DNA from: Mesorhizobium sp. L-2-11 | GTDB taxonomy: Bacteria > Pseudomonadota > Alphaproteobacteria > Rhizobiales > Rhizobiaceae | Assembly (NCBI RefSeq): GCF_016756595.1 | Contig: NZ_AP023257.1 | Span: 5,162,001 to 5,226,000 of the forward strand | Length of the DNA stretch: 64,000 nt | Reading direction: 5' to 3' | Shown: positions 35,926 through 43,381 of the stretch, one piece after another | How the letters are laid out: every line of letters starts with the position of its first letter | How positions within the stretch are numbered: the first letter of the stretch is position 1 | Position numbers and translations under genes: made by a program | The notes under the pieces: generated by a model | Seen by the model: only the letters and a program-made list of their open reading frames with translations | The model's database searches: none | Told to the model about the DNA's origin: nothing

Positions 35926-36984
35926 TCAGCGCTTGAGGCCAAGTTCGCCGAGTATCTGGGCAATCCGTTCCTCGGATTTGGCACGGACATCGGCGAAAGC
36001 GACCGGCTTTGAATGCGGCATCGACCAGATCGGCTGCAGGCCAGTGGCCGCCTTGTCGGCGAGCGCGCCGTGCTTCTTGACCCAGCCCTGGAAGAGCTTC
36101 TTGTTCGCCGCGCCATGCTTCTCGTCGTTGGCGAGCATGTGCATGAGGTCGATCGTGTTGGCGAGGTTGCGCTCATAGTCGGCCTCGGCTGCCGAGATCA
36201 CCGCAGGCGTGATGAAGTCATGGTTGGCGGCGGCGATCTGCATCAGGAAACCTGACCGGAATGCTTCCCCGACCAGCGGTTCGAAGACGATGTTGATGGC
36301 GAAATACTGTTCGAGATAGTCGGCCGCGCCCATGATGGTCTCGACCGCTTCGCGGGCGCCTTGCCAGTTGTTGTCCTCGAGCCAGGCCTTCTTGCCGAGT
36401 TCGTCGTCCCAGCCGGAAAGGTCCATGCCGATCTCGGCAAGGTAGAGCGTGATGTCCTGCGCGAGCCGCAGCTTGTAGGACGAGTTGGTCAGCGTCGCGT
36501 TGTTGATCATCTGGGTGTAGCCGTAACGCTGCGCCTGCATCAGCGAGGTGCCGAGCCCGAATTCGGCATGTTTCCAGGCACCGAGCTGCGTCTGCAGGAT
36601 CTTGACCCAGGCGTTGTCGAAGGTCTTGGGCGCCCCCGATTTGCGGGCATTGTTGATGACGCTCTGCACCATCGTCTCGATCTTCGACTGGCGCTGGTAG
36701 TGCGTGCGTTCCCACTCCTGATCGGGGGCGCGGAAGGCATGCCAGTTGGAGCTCTGCGCGGCGGTGTTCTGCTTGACATAGGCGCCCTTGCCGTCGGCAA
36801 AAGAGATGATCCAGTCCTGGATCAGGTAGCGCTCTGGGTCAGGCTGTACGTCGACCGTCATGTCTTCGTAGTGCGTGGCGCGCTGGCCCTTGGGGTCGAA
36901 ATACCGGTACTTCCGGCTGTCGGAGTCGGCAAAGATCGCCGCGCCGGCGGCTCCGGATCCGACTGAACTCGAGATAGCTGGCAT
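35926..36984 (-). CDS. mimC: Soluble di-iron monooxygenase, small hydroxylase subunit
   Basis: A 352-aa beta subunit, structurally like the large subunit but without iron ligands. Family regions: KYRYFDPKGQRATHYEDMTV near the start, FGLGTSLMQAQRYGYTQMINN in the middle, and NIVFEPLVGEAFRSGFL with the DFITPAVISAAEADYERN stretch. The start is placed at MPAISSS with AGGGAG upstream; the longer frame runs into the reductase gene. It pairs with MimA to form the hydroxylase dimer. Confidence 0.92.
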   Translation of the reverse strand: MPAISSSVGSGAAGAAIFADSDSRKYRYFDPKGQRATHYEDMTVDVQPDPERYLIQDWIISFADGKGAYVKQNTAAQSSNWHAFRAPDQEWERTHYQRQSKIETMVQSVINNARKSGAPKTFDNAWVKILQTQLGAWKHAEFGLGTSLMQAQRYGYTQMINNATLTNSSYKLRLAQDITLYLAEIGMDLSGWDDELGKKAWLEDNNWQGAREAVETIMGAADYLEQYFAINIVFEPLVGEAFRSGFLMQIAAANHDFITPAVISAAEADYERNLANTIDLMHMLANDEKHGAANKKLFQGWVKKHGALADKAATGLQPIWSMPHSKPVAFADVRAKSEERIAQILGELGLKR

Positions 36985-37034
36985 AGTCTTCACTCCCTTG
37001 TTGCAGTTGTGGTCGCAGTTGCGTGGCGGCCCTC

Positions 37035-38096
37035 TCAGTGGGCCGGCGTTGCACCTGCCGATGTTGTGAACTTGTCGAAGAAGATCCGCTCCGTCTCGAA
37101 CCCGTTCATGAACAGAACCGGCTGAAGCGCATCGATCATCGGCGGCGGGCCGCAGGCATGAACATCGCCCTGCCCGTCGACCGCCAGTTGCTTGAGCTTG
37201 GCGTCGACACTCTGGTGTAGGAAACCGCGTTCGCCTTCCCATTCGGCGTCATCAGTCGCGTGCGACAGCACGGGAATGAAAGTGACATCCGAATGCTGGC
37301 CGATCAGCTCGGCGATCCTGTCGAGATAGAACAGGTCGTTGCGGGTCCTGGCACCGTAGAAGAAATAGACCGGACGTTTCTCGCCGCTCTTCAGATGGTC
37401 GTTGAGGATCGACCAGATCGGCGACATGCCCGAGCCGGCGCCGACCAGGACTAGGGGTCCTTGCCGTTCTTCCCGACGGAAACAGGTTCCGTAGGGTCCG
37501 ACGACGGTGATTTCGGCTCCAACCTTGATTCCTCCGGAATCGAGTTCTCCAGAGAACTTTCCGTCAGGGTATTTTTTGATGATGAAGCAGAGTTTTTCGG
37601 TTTGGTCCGGCGTATTTGCCATGGAGAACGAGCGCGTAATCGTCTCCCCTTTTTGCGTGGTAACCGTGATGTCGACATATTGCCCCGCCCAGAACTTTAT
37701 CGGCGAGCCGAGTTCGATCTCGATGCCGCGAATGTCGTGGGTCAGGTGCTCGATCCGAGCAATCCGGCCCTTGAACGTCTTCACGGCGATCGCTTTCGCC
37801 AAAATCTCCTCGTCGTAGTTGAGAAGCTCGACTTCCAGATCGGAGTAGGCGATGCAGCGGCATAAAAGGACGTGGCCGCTCTCCTTCTCCATGTCGTTCA
37901 GTGCGAAGGTCGAATATTTGAGCATGTCGACTTCGCCTTCGAGCAACACGCTTTTGCAGGCGGAGCATTGCCCTTCCTTGCAACCGTGCGGCAGCGCGAT
38001 GCCCTGGCGGAAAGCGGCGTTGAGTACCGTTTCGCCATTTTCGACATCAAATTCGACGCCGACCGGGCTGAGCCTGACCGTGTGGGTTTCCGACAT
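37035..38096 (-). CDS. mimB: Monooxygenase reductase (2Fe-2S/FAD)
   Basis: A 353-aa reductase that feeds NADH electrons to the di-iron centre. The N-terminal plant-type ferredoxin domain has CKEGQCSAC and a fourth Cys in LLCRC. The FAD domain has RSFSMANTP. The NAD domain has GAGSGMSPIWSIL and ends with CGPPPMIDA. ATG at 38096 follows CTGGAGGTCCGT. Full length for the MmoC/DmpP group. Confidence 0.93.
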   Translation of the reverse strand: MSETHTVRLSPVGVEFDVENGETVLNAAFRQGIALPHGCKEGQCSACKSVLLEGEVDMLKYSTFALNDMEKESGHVLLCRCIAYSDLEVELLNYDEEILAKAIAVKTFKGRIARIEHLTHDIRGIEIELGSPIKFWAGQYVDITVTTQKGETITRSFSMANTPDQTEKLCFIIKKYPDGKFSGELDSGGIKVGAEITVVGPYGTCFRREERQGPLVLVGAGSGMSPIWSILNDHLKSGEKRPVYFFYGARTRNDLFYLDRIAELIGQHSDVTFIPVLSHATDDAEWEGERGFLHQSVDAKLKQLAVDGQGDVHACGPPPMIDALQPVLFMNGFETERIFFDKFTTSAGATPAH

Positions 38097-38149
38097 ACGG
38101 ACCTCCAGTGAAAGGAAGGGGCGGGACGAACCCGCCCCATTTGGCCTGA

Positions 38150-39823
38150 TCAGTTGCAGGGTTTGATCGTGAAGCCGGCCCGGTATTCCGCCAGGTGCTT
38201 CTCGCGGTCCGCGGGTGACATGGCACGCAGCGCGTTGAGCGGCGACCCGAGCTTGTTGCCTCGCACGTCGTCCAGCGTCCACATCTCCTTGTCGTCGAAA
38301 CGCATATGTGGCTGCGGAACAAGCGTCTTGCCGTCGGAGCGGACGAAGTTCAGGTCCTTGATGGCATCGGCCAGATCCCAGCCGTCATAGAGCGTCTCCC
38401 ATTCGCGCTTGCCGCTGAAGCGGCCCATCGCGGGCGTCGAACGGCCCTGATATTCGTCGGCGAACGCCACGGTGGCAGTCCACTTGTCGAGTTCATGGGC
38501 GAAGGTGTGCAACTGGCCGTCGATCTCGCCGACCACCATATCCTCGCGGATCAGGCAAGGTACGAGGCAGGACCAGCAGCGATGCGGATAGACGTAACCG
38601 ACGTCGTTGTTGAACAGCAGCACCTTCTCGCCCTTGTGGCTGAGCTTGGCGTACCATTTCCAGAAGTCGCCGAATTCGGCGTACCAGCCCGGATATTTGT
38701 GCTCGAACCACTCGAAGTCCTTATCGGTCTGAGCTTCGATGCGCCAGAAATTGACCGGCCAGCCAACCGCGAAGAACTGTCCGACCTTGTGGACATAGTT
38801 CTTCTTGGTGATGCGTTCCCAGGCCGCCTGGACGTCGTCGTGATGGACCTTGATGCCGTATTTCTCGAGCGGCAGCATGTAGGTGCGGTAGTAATCCTCA
38901 TAGATCCAGCGGTGCCACATTTCCGCGTAGGACTCCTTGTTCTTATCGCGGTTGGTGGTGCCGTATTCGATGAACGTGCCAATGGCCGCATCGACGATCG
39001 CGTGGTTCTGCCAGAAGGCATAGCGCAGGTCGCGCTCGAGCAGCAGATGATTTTCCGGCTCCTTGAGGGCCGCCATCAGCAGTGAGTGGCCATTACCGAT
39101 ATGCCGGCTCTCGTCGGACTGCACCGACAGGAAGACGGTCGGCAGCGCGTAGTCGCCGTTGCGGGCAGCTTCCGAAGGCATGGCGACAAACAGCGTGTTG
39201 GTAAAGGCGGTTTCGGCCACCACGGTCAGGTACATGCAGGCGGCAGTCATGGTGTCGCCGGTGATGAAGCCTTCCGCGAACTGCCGGCCGATAGTCGTGG
39301 CGTAGCATTTGCCGAAGGCTTCCTCGGTGATGTCGAAGCCAGCCGGATCGATGTAGTTCTCCATGTACCATTTCTTCAGGTTCATCTGGATCGTCGAGTG
39401 CCGAAACTCGTCGATCATCTGCATGGTGAAGCCGGTCCTGAGTTCCTCGCCAGGAGCGATACGGGCGACCATCGCCATCGAGCGGGCAGCCGAGATTTCC
39501 GGGAAGGGAATGATCGCCAGGAACAGTTTCATCCACTCGACCCAGCGCGGTTCCACATTGCGGAACATGTCGCCGCGCAGCGCCGCATCCAGCGCGCCGT
39601 AGACCCGGTTGTCCTTCTCTTCCTGCATCGGAAAGTACGACCGCAAAACCTGCTTCATCGGGTCGCGCGGTGTCTTGTTAATCTTGTAGTCCGTCGGAAA
39701 CGTCATCGCTTCCTGAACGTAGGAAGGATTCCAGCCGAGATCGGCAATCTTCTTGGTTGCCTCGCCGACGGAGATTCCGCGTTGCGAGGTGATCTTGTTG
39801 AGCGTCAGAGACGTCATGGTCAT
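38150..39823 (-). CDS. mimA: Soluble di-iron monooxygenase, large hydroxylase subunit
   Basis: A 557-aa alpha subunit that holds the di-iron centre. Both E-x-x-H iron motifs are visible: MIDEFRHSTIQMNL (E-F-R-H) and SVQSDESRHIGNGH (E-S-R-H). The other two Glu ligands are probably in APGEELRTG and VAETAFTN. Overall layout matches the propane/phenol group (MimA/PrmA, often called group 5), from residues FPEISAARSMAMVA onward. It is the first gene of the operon, 290 bases after the sigma-54 promoter. The start at 39823 is used, but GGAGG spacing favours the ATG two codons in. Substrate cannot be read from sequence. Confidence 0.93.
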   Translation of the reverse strand: MTMTSLTLNKITSQRGISVGEATKKIADLGWNPSYVQEAMTFPTDYKINKTPRDPMKQVLRSYFPMQEEKDNRVYGALDAALRGDMFRNVEPRWVEWMKLFLAIIPFPEISAARSMAMVARIAPGEELRTGFTMQMIDEFRHSTIQMNLKKWYMENYIDPAGFDITEEAFGKCYATTIGRQFAEGFITGDTMTAACMYLTVVAETAFTNTLFVAMPSEAARNGDYALPTVFLSVQSDESRHIGNGHSLLMAALKEPENHLLLERDLRYAFWQNHAIVDAAIGTFIEYGTTNRDKNKESYAEMWHRWIYEDYYRTYMLPLEKYGIKVHHDDVQAAWERITKKNYVHKVGQFFAVGWPVNFWRIEAQTDKDFEWFEHKYPGWYAEFGDFWKWYAKLSHKGEKVLLFNNDVGYVYPHRCWSCLVPCLIREDMVVGEIDGQLHTFAHELDKWTATVAFADEYQGRSTPAMGRFSGKREWETLYDGWDLADAIKDLNFVRSDGKTLVPQPHMRFDDKEMWTLDDVRGNKLGSPLNALRAMSPADREKHLAEYRAGFTIKPCN

Positions 39824-40113
39824 AAGCCTCCACCAGGTTTGAGCCGTAGGTCCCTTGACCCCGGCATGGAGCGGCGCACAGCACCGCTAGTGAGAGTGCG
39901 AACGGCACGACAAAGGGTTGCGCGTTCAGGCGCGACTCATGGTCCGGCCATTCAAGTGGATCGTGGCAAAGGTTCTCGAGGCATCTGGCAGGGGCCGCGG
40001 CGCCAACCGCATATGCGATGGGCGTATCGAAGCGGACGTGACCTGCTTCCTCCGTTCCTTCGTTCTTTTGGCACCGCGTCAAAGCGCGATGGGCTTCTTG
40101 TGAAAATGAGCAA
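39824..40113. other. Long 5' leader of the monooxygenase operon
   Basis: About 290 bases between the -12 box and mimA on the minus strand. It contains a stem near the start codon (AGCGG...CCGCT around 39869-39890) and no convincing coding frame. Such a long untranslated leader could carry post-transcriptional control. Confidence 0.4.
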
Positions 40114-40129
40114 AGCAAGCGTCGTGCCA
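40114..40129 (-). promoter_or_regulatory. Sigma-54 promoter of the mim operon
   Basis: Read on the minus strand: TGGCACGACGCTTGCT, a full match to the TGGCAC-N5-TTGCW consensus with -24 GG and -12 GC correctly spaced. It is directed at mimA, and the cognate activator type (GAFTGA protein) is encoded at the other end of the operon. Confidence 0.9.
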
Positions 40130-40199
40130 ACTTGAAAATAGCACCCATGGCAAGGGCTCAAAACAAAATCGCTGCTCTTGCGGCATATGAGCAGATGAT

Positions 40200-40224
40200 C
40201 AACTGTAACATTCTTTTACAGTTG
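40200..40224. promoter_or_regulatory. Inverted repeat, candidate activator (MimR) enhancer site
   Basis: CAACTGTAA-cattctt-TTACAGTTG, nine-base perfect arms, about 70-95 bases upstream of the -24 box, the usual distance for an enhancer-binding protein. Further TGTAA-type units occur at 40222-40228 and 40235-40241, so more than one dimer may bind. Confidence 0.65.
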
Positions 40225-40242
40225 TAACGTACGTCTGTAATA

Positions 40243-40272
40243 TTTAACGTCTATTCGCAACTGCAATATATT
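40243..40272 (+). promoter_or_regulatory. Possible sigma-70 promoter for the divergent four-gene operon
   Basis: TTTAAC and TATATT separated by 18 bases, about 110 bases before the first ATG. The match to consensus is modest and it lies close to the proposed enhancer repeat, so activator binding could affect both directions. Confidence 0.3.
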
Positions 40273-40383
40273 TAGTTAGCAAGTGCAGCAAGTACAAAAA
40301 CGACTATCATCTATTCAATTCTTCGTCTTTCTCCACTATTTGGGGTGATGGCCCATGGACGGGCCTCGCGCTGGAGAGAGACT

Positions 40384-40860
40384 ATGCCAAACGATAAAGA
40401 CAGCCGGGCGCCGCCCGAGCCAATGTCCAGGCAGGCCGATGACGTCACCGGCGATCTTGTCAGGCTGATGCCGCACGATCTGGTCTTTGTGATGCGCTTC
40501 ATGGGCGAGAGCCAACACCGCCTGCAGAGCCACTTCCAGGACTTCATCCAGGCCGAGCTTGCCGCCGGCGGCGTCACCACGGAAACGCATCCGATGCTCC
40601 ATCTGTTCATCGAGAACCACGCGATCCTGTTGCGGGACTTCGTGTTTTCCGGCGTTTCGCTGTCGCGGCAGTTCCGCGTCGAGGAGATCGAGCGCCTTAC
40701 CGGCGATACGACATCGATGATCCGCGTCGACATCTGGGATCAGCTCAAGAGCCACATCGAAACGGCCGAAAAACAGTTCCAGTCGCAGGCCGGCTCATTG
40801 CCCAAATTGCTATCGGCTTTCGAAAAACCACCCGGACCGACGGCTGGGACCGAAAAATAA
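40384..40860 (+). CDS. Unknown protein, first gene of divergent four-gene operon
   Basis: A 158-aa soluble, mostly helical protein. After a polar N-terminus it has VTGDLVRLMPHDLVFVMRF, then a His-containing segment THPMLHLFIENHAILLRDFV, and an acidic C-terminal helix region (IWDQLKSHIETAEKQFQSQ). No cysteine and no family that I recognise. GGAGAGAGACT precedes the ATG. It diverges from mimA with a shared 560-base control region. The following gene starts within 12 bases, so they are co-transcribed. Confidence 0.7.
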   Translation: MPNDKDSRAPPEPMSRQADDVTGDLVRLMPHDLVFVMRFMGESQHRLQSHFQDFIQAELAAGGVTTETHPMLHLFIENHAILLRDFVFSGVSLSRQFRVEEIERLTGDTTSMIRVDIWDQLKSHIETAEKQFQSQAGSLPKLLSAFEKPPGPTAGTEK

Positions 40861-40871
40861 TGGAGGATCCG

Positions 40872-41183
40872 ATGGGGCAAACTACCAGGCGTGACATGTT
40901 GCTCGCCCGCCGGCTCGATCTTGTCGCCAACGTCTCCGCGCTGACTGCCGAGGCGCTGCGGCTCAATCAGAAACGCGCCGGTATCGAGATGGATGTGCTG
41001 CGCTTGGAACTCGAAATCGGCAGGAGCGGCGCCAGCGCGCAACTGGTGCAGGATTTGCATGAGGCGGAGGAGAGAGCTGCGGCGGTCATGCAGGAAGGCG
41101 CGAGGTGCGAGCAACGCATCGCCGCCGCGGAGGGTGAGGTCGAGGACGTCGACCGCAGCCTCGCGGCGGCGGTGGGCAGCTAA
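40872..41183 (+). CDS. Small coiled-coil protein, unknown function
   Basis: A 103-aa protein predicted to be almost entirely alpha-helical coiled coil, with heptad-like runs such as LDLVANVSALTAEALRLNQK and LVQDLHEAEERAAAVMQEGA, and a high share of Ala, Glu and Arg. There is one Cys (GARCEQRIAAAEGEVEDVD). The ATG at 40872 is preferred because GGAGG is at ideal distance; an ATG overlapping the previous stop gives four more residues. It could be a scaffold or oligomeriser for its neighbours. Confidence 0.65.
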   Translation: MGQTTRRDMLLARRLDLVANVSALTAEALRLNQKRAGIEMDVLRLELEIGRSGASAQLVQDLHEAEERAAAVMQEGARCEQRIAAAEGEVEDVDRSLAAAVGS

Positions 41184-41197
41184 CGGAGGGAATGGTC

Positions 41198-42325
41198 ATG
41201 AACCAGCACGCGATACAAAACCTGACCTTGTTCGACCTGCTGGCGCGAAGCTGGCGTCGCCCGTCGGCGATCGCCGACCTGCGCTTCAGCGCCGATGGCT
41301 TGGCTGTCGCATGCACCAGCGTGGACGGAACGGTCGCCATAGCCGCGGTCGCGGATCAGGAGCCGCCGGAGTCGCGGATCAGGGTGAGCGGCGATCTCGG
41401 CCGGACGACGATCCGCCCCCGGGAGAAGTCACCGGCACCATTGATCGCCACCGATGCGTTGGGGGATGGAGACGTCCCGCTCGCCAGCTACCTTTCCTCC
41501 GGCTTCCTCATTGGAACGGCGGCTGGCGAAGCGGTGCATCTGGCCGCGGACGGCAATGTGATGGAGACGCTGGTCAAGATCGACGGGCCGGTCGTCTCCG
41601 TCGATTACAACCCCCGGACGGCCATAACAGCCGTCAGCAACGGGCAGGATGTCTTCCTGGCACGTGGCCAAGGCGATGCAGTACGACTGCGACACGATGC
41701 GACACCGTCCACGGATGCGCTTGCCTTTTCGCCAGACGGGCAGCGCCTAGCCTGTGGCCGGGATGATGGACTATCGATCTGGGCGGTCGACGGCGACGCC
41801 ACCCCGATACGCGACGTTTCTTTTTCGGCGCGCCCGGTGTCGATCCGCTGGAGTGGCGATGGCACATGGCTGGCCTGTGGGCTCGAAACAAGCGGCTTTG
41901 CCCTGGTCAGCATGACCGATGATCGCTACGGCATCGTCGCGGGATTTCCATCGCCGGTCCGGACCGTGTGCTGGAGTCTACCGGAGAATGCGCTGTTTGC
42001 GTCGGGCGCGTTCCGGTTCGCCGGCTGGTCGATGACCGCTCCGCCACTTGACGGCGACACCTCGGGCGCGCTGGAGACTGGCCGAGCCGGGCTGGTTCCG
42101 ATCGAGACAGTGGCTGCGCACCCGGAGAAAAAACTGATTGCGGCCGGCTATGCCAACGGCCGGATCACCATCGCCCAGATCGGCGCGCGAGACGAACTCC
42201 TCGTCAGGCCGCTGGGCAGCGCGGTGACCGTGCTTGCCTGGTCCGGCGACGGACGCCACCTAGCAGTGGGTGCAGTAGACGGCACCGTCGCGATCGTCAC
42301 CTTTCCCGCACAGATGTTCAAATAA
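41198..42325 (+). CDS. WD40-like beta-propeller protein
   Basis: A 375-aa protein with about seven repeats of the WD40-like pattern: IADLRFSADGLAVACTSVDG, VVSVDYNPRTAITAVSNGQD, ALAFSPDGQRLACGRDDGLS, VSIRWSGDGTWLACGLETSG, VRTVCWSLPENALFASGAFR, a shorter unit near AAHPEKKLIAAGYANGRITI, and VLAWSGDGRHLAVGAVDGTV. No signal peptide, so it is cytoplasmic. Such propellers mediate protein assembly. Its neighbours are a coiled coil and two small proteins, so it may be the platform of a complex. GGAGGG precedes the chosen ATG. Confidence 0.75.
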   Translation: MNQHAIQNLTLFDLLARSWRRPSAIADLRFSADGLAVACTSVDGTVAIAAVADQEPPESRIRVSGDLGRTTIRPREKSPAPLIATDALGDGDVPLASYLSSGFLIGTAAGEAVHLAADGNVMETLVKIDGPVVSVDYNPRTAITAVSNGQDVFLARGQGDAVRLRHDATPSTDALAFSPDGQRLACGRDDGLSIWAVDGDATPIRDVSFSARPVSIRWSGDGTWLACGLETSGFALVSMTDDRYGIVAGFPSPVRTVCWSLPENALFASGAFRFAGWSMTAPPLDGDTSGALETGRAGLVPIETVAAHPEKKLIAAGYANGRITIAQIGARDELLVRPLGSAVTVLAWSGDGRHLAVGAVDGTVAIVTFPAQMFK

Positions 42326-42358
42326 GCAAAGGCAGGCCGCATGCAAAAGGAGCACAAA

Positions 42359-42532
42359 ATGCAAACCGACCCCACCCCCGAGGACGAGAGCAAGGACGAA
42401 TTCTTCGAACGGCTCGCCAAGCTGTCGGAAGAAATGGTGGCCAAACACGGCAAAGATTTCAGTATGGGCGCATTGGTGCTTGCCGCCCGCTGGATTGCCG
42501 AGAACCGCGTCGGCCAGTTGAAGACCAACTAA
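42359..42532 (+). CDS. Small acidic helical protein, unknown function
   Basis: A 57-aa protein (MQTDPTPEDESKDEFFERLA...). The N-terminus is acidic, followed by an amphipathic helix and a hydrophobic one (SMGALVLAARWIAENRVGQ). AAGGAG lies seven bases before the ATG at 42359; an ATG six codons earlier is less well placed. It ends the four-gene unit, 33 bases after the propeller gene. Confidence 0.6.
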   Translation: MQTDPTPEDESKDEFFERLAKLSEEMVAKHGKDFSMGALVLAARWIAENRVGQLKTN

Positions 42533-42786
42533 CTCACGACCAATCAATTGCGCTCGAAAGCCAGCTCCGAAGGAGCTTCAGGCGGATTCGCCGAACAGGT
42601 TTTGCGCTGCGCTGGCTGTGTATGCCATTCCTTCAGATTGCGACTTACCCTGGATCGAGGGCTCATCCAGGCGCGACTCAATCCAGCGCTCGCAGATACC
42701 GCACGGGACGTGCCGTCGGCGATTCGCTCTCCGGCCGTTGCGATGGTTCGGGTCAATCCCGAAATGCCGGTAGAGGTCGTCGAAGT
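42533..42786. other. Non-coding scar region, left part
   Basis: About 250 bases with short open frames but no ribosome sites or domains. It leads into two fragments that match other loci of this window (42787-42824 and 42880-43023), so it is probably decayed sequence left by rearrangement. Confidence 0.4.
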
Positions 42787-42824
42787 TTCAGCGACCTTGT
42801 AGCGACGCTGGCGAGCAGATAGTC
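42787..42824 (+). pseudogene. Fragment identical to the 3' end of a matR-like GntR gene
   Basis: These 38 bases match 27609-27646 (the matR 3' end, encoding the end FSDLVATLASR) with one mismatch, including the stop codon. No other part of the gene precedes it. Either matR itself or a close FCD paralogue was the source. Confidence 0.8.
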
Positions 42825-42879
42825 GTCCGGTTTGGCAGGTAGCACTGGCGATCGGCGCAAGTATCAGTGCACCGTTCTG

Positions 42880-43023
42880 GGGCGCGGCGGTCGCCACTGT
42901 CAACAAGCTTACCTATGGCGGCAGCCGCTACGCGCCCTCCCGCATGAGCAGCGAGCCAGGCAAGGCGGGCGGCGCTATCGTCCCAACGGCTGCCTTGATA
43001 GAGAAATCAGTTCTGTCTCGTCG
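42880..43023 (+). pseudogene. Fragment matching the 3' end of hpsR and its downstream DNA
   Basis: Aligns with 22121-22292, starting GGGCGCGGCGGTCGCCAC. The copy has lost an 18-base unit between two GGCAGCCGCT repeats and a few single bases, so the reading frame is broken. The match runs past the hpsR stop into intergenic DNA, which shows it is a DNA-level duplication rather than protein similarity. Confidence 0.8.
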
Positions 43024-43184
43024 GTCACGCCGGCCATGTAATTGGCAATGATCCGAGACGCGAGCGCCTCACGCTGACCAGTCGATTGACCTTCAAGCCT
43101 GAGCTGTTCAAACGCTCGAGCCAGCAACGCCAACTCGGACGGATCGAAAATACCAGCTTCTTCAGCTTTTCGACGGATCGCCAT
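42975..43184 (-). CDS. Small conserved-looking protein, unknown
   Basis: A 69-aa helical protein: MAIRRKAEEAGIFDPSELAL then LARAFEQLRLEGQSTGQREA and ending TELISLSRQPLGR. GAGGGG precedes the ATG at 43184. Regular amphipathic pattern and codon use suggest a real gene. Its 3' end overlaps the hpsR-derived fragment, and the antisense of the matching DNA at 22.2 kb still encodes the end SLSRQPLGR, so an ancestral copy once sat convergent to a GntR gene. Confidence 0.6.
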   Translation of the reverse strand: MAIRRKAEEAGIFDPSELALLARAFEQLRLEGQSTGQREALASRIIANYMAGVTDETELISLSRQPLGR

Positions 43185-43381
43185 GGCACCCCTCAAAGAC
43201 AATCGATGTCTTTGCAACGTTTGCCGCGACATTGTGTTCCGGGAGGTGGTTCGACCGCAAAACCGCTGCACACCCTCGGGTCAGGCCCGTGGGCATGCTT
43301 TTGCGCGACATGTATTAGGCGCGCGCGCTGCTGGCCCTCTGCCGACAGCGGCTGACGCCAGTGGCCGCTTGCCGGCCTGCG

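Noticed and set aside
40069..40085. Plus-strand TGGCAC as a second sigma-54 promoter towards the four-gene operon
   Set aside because: No TTGC follows at the right distance, and the same strand already has a better-placed -10/-35 candidate.
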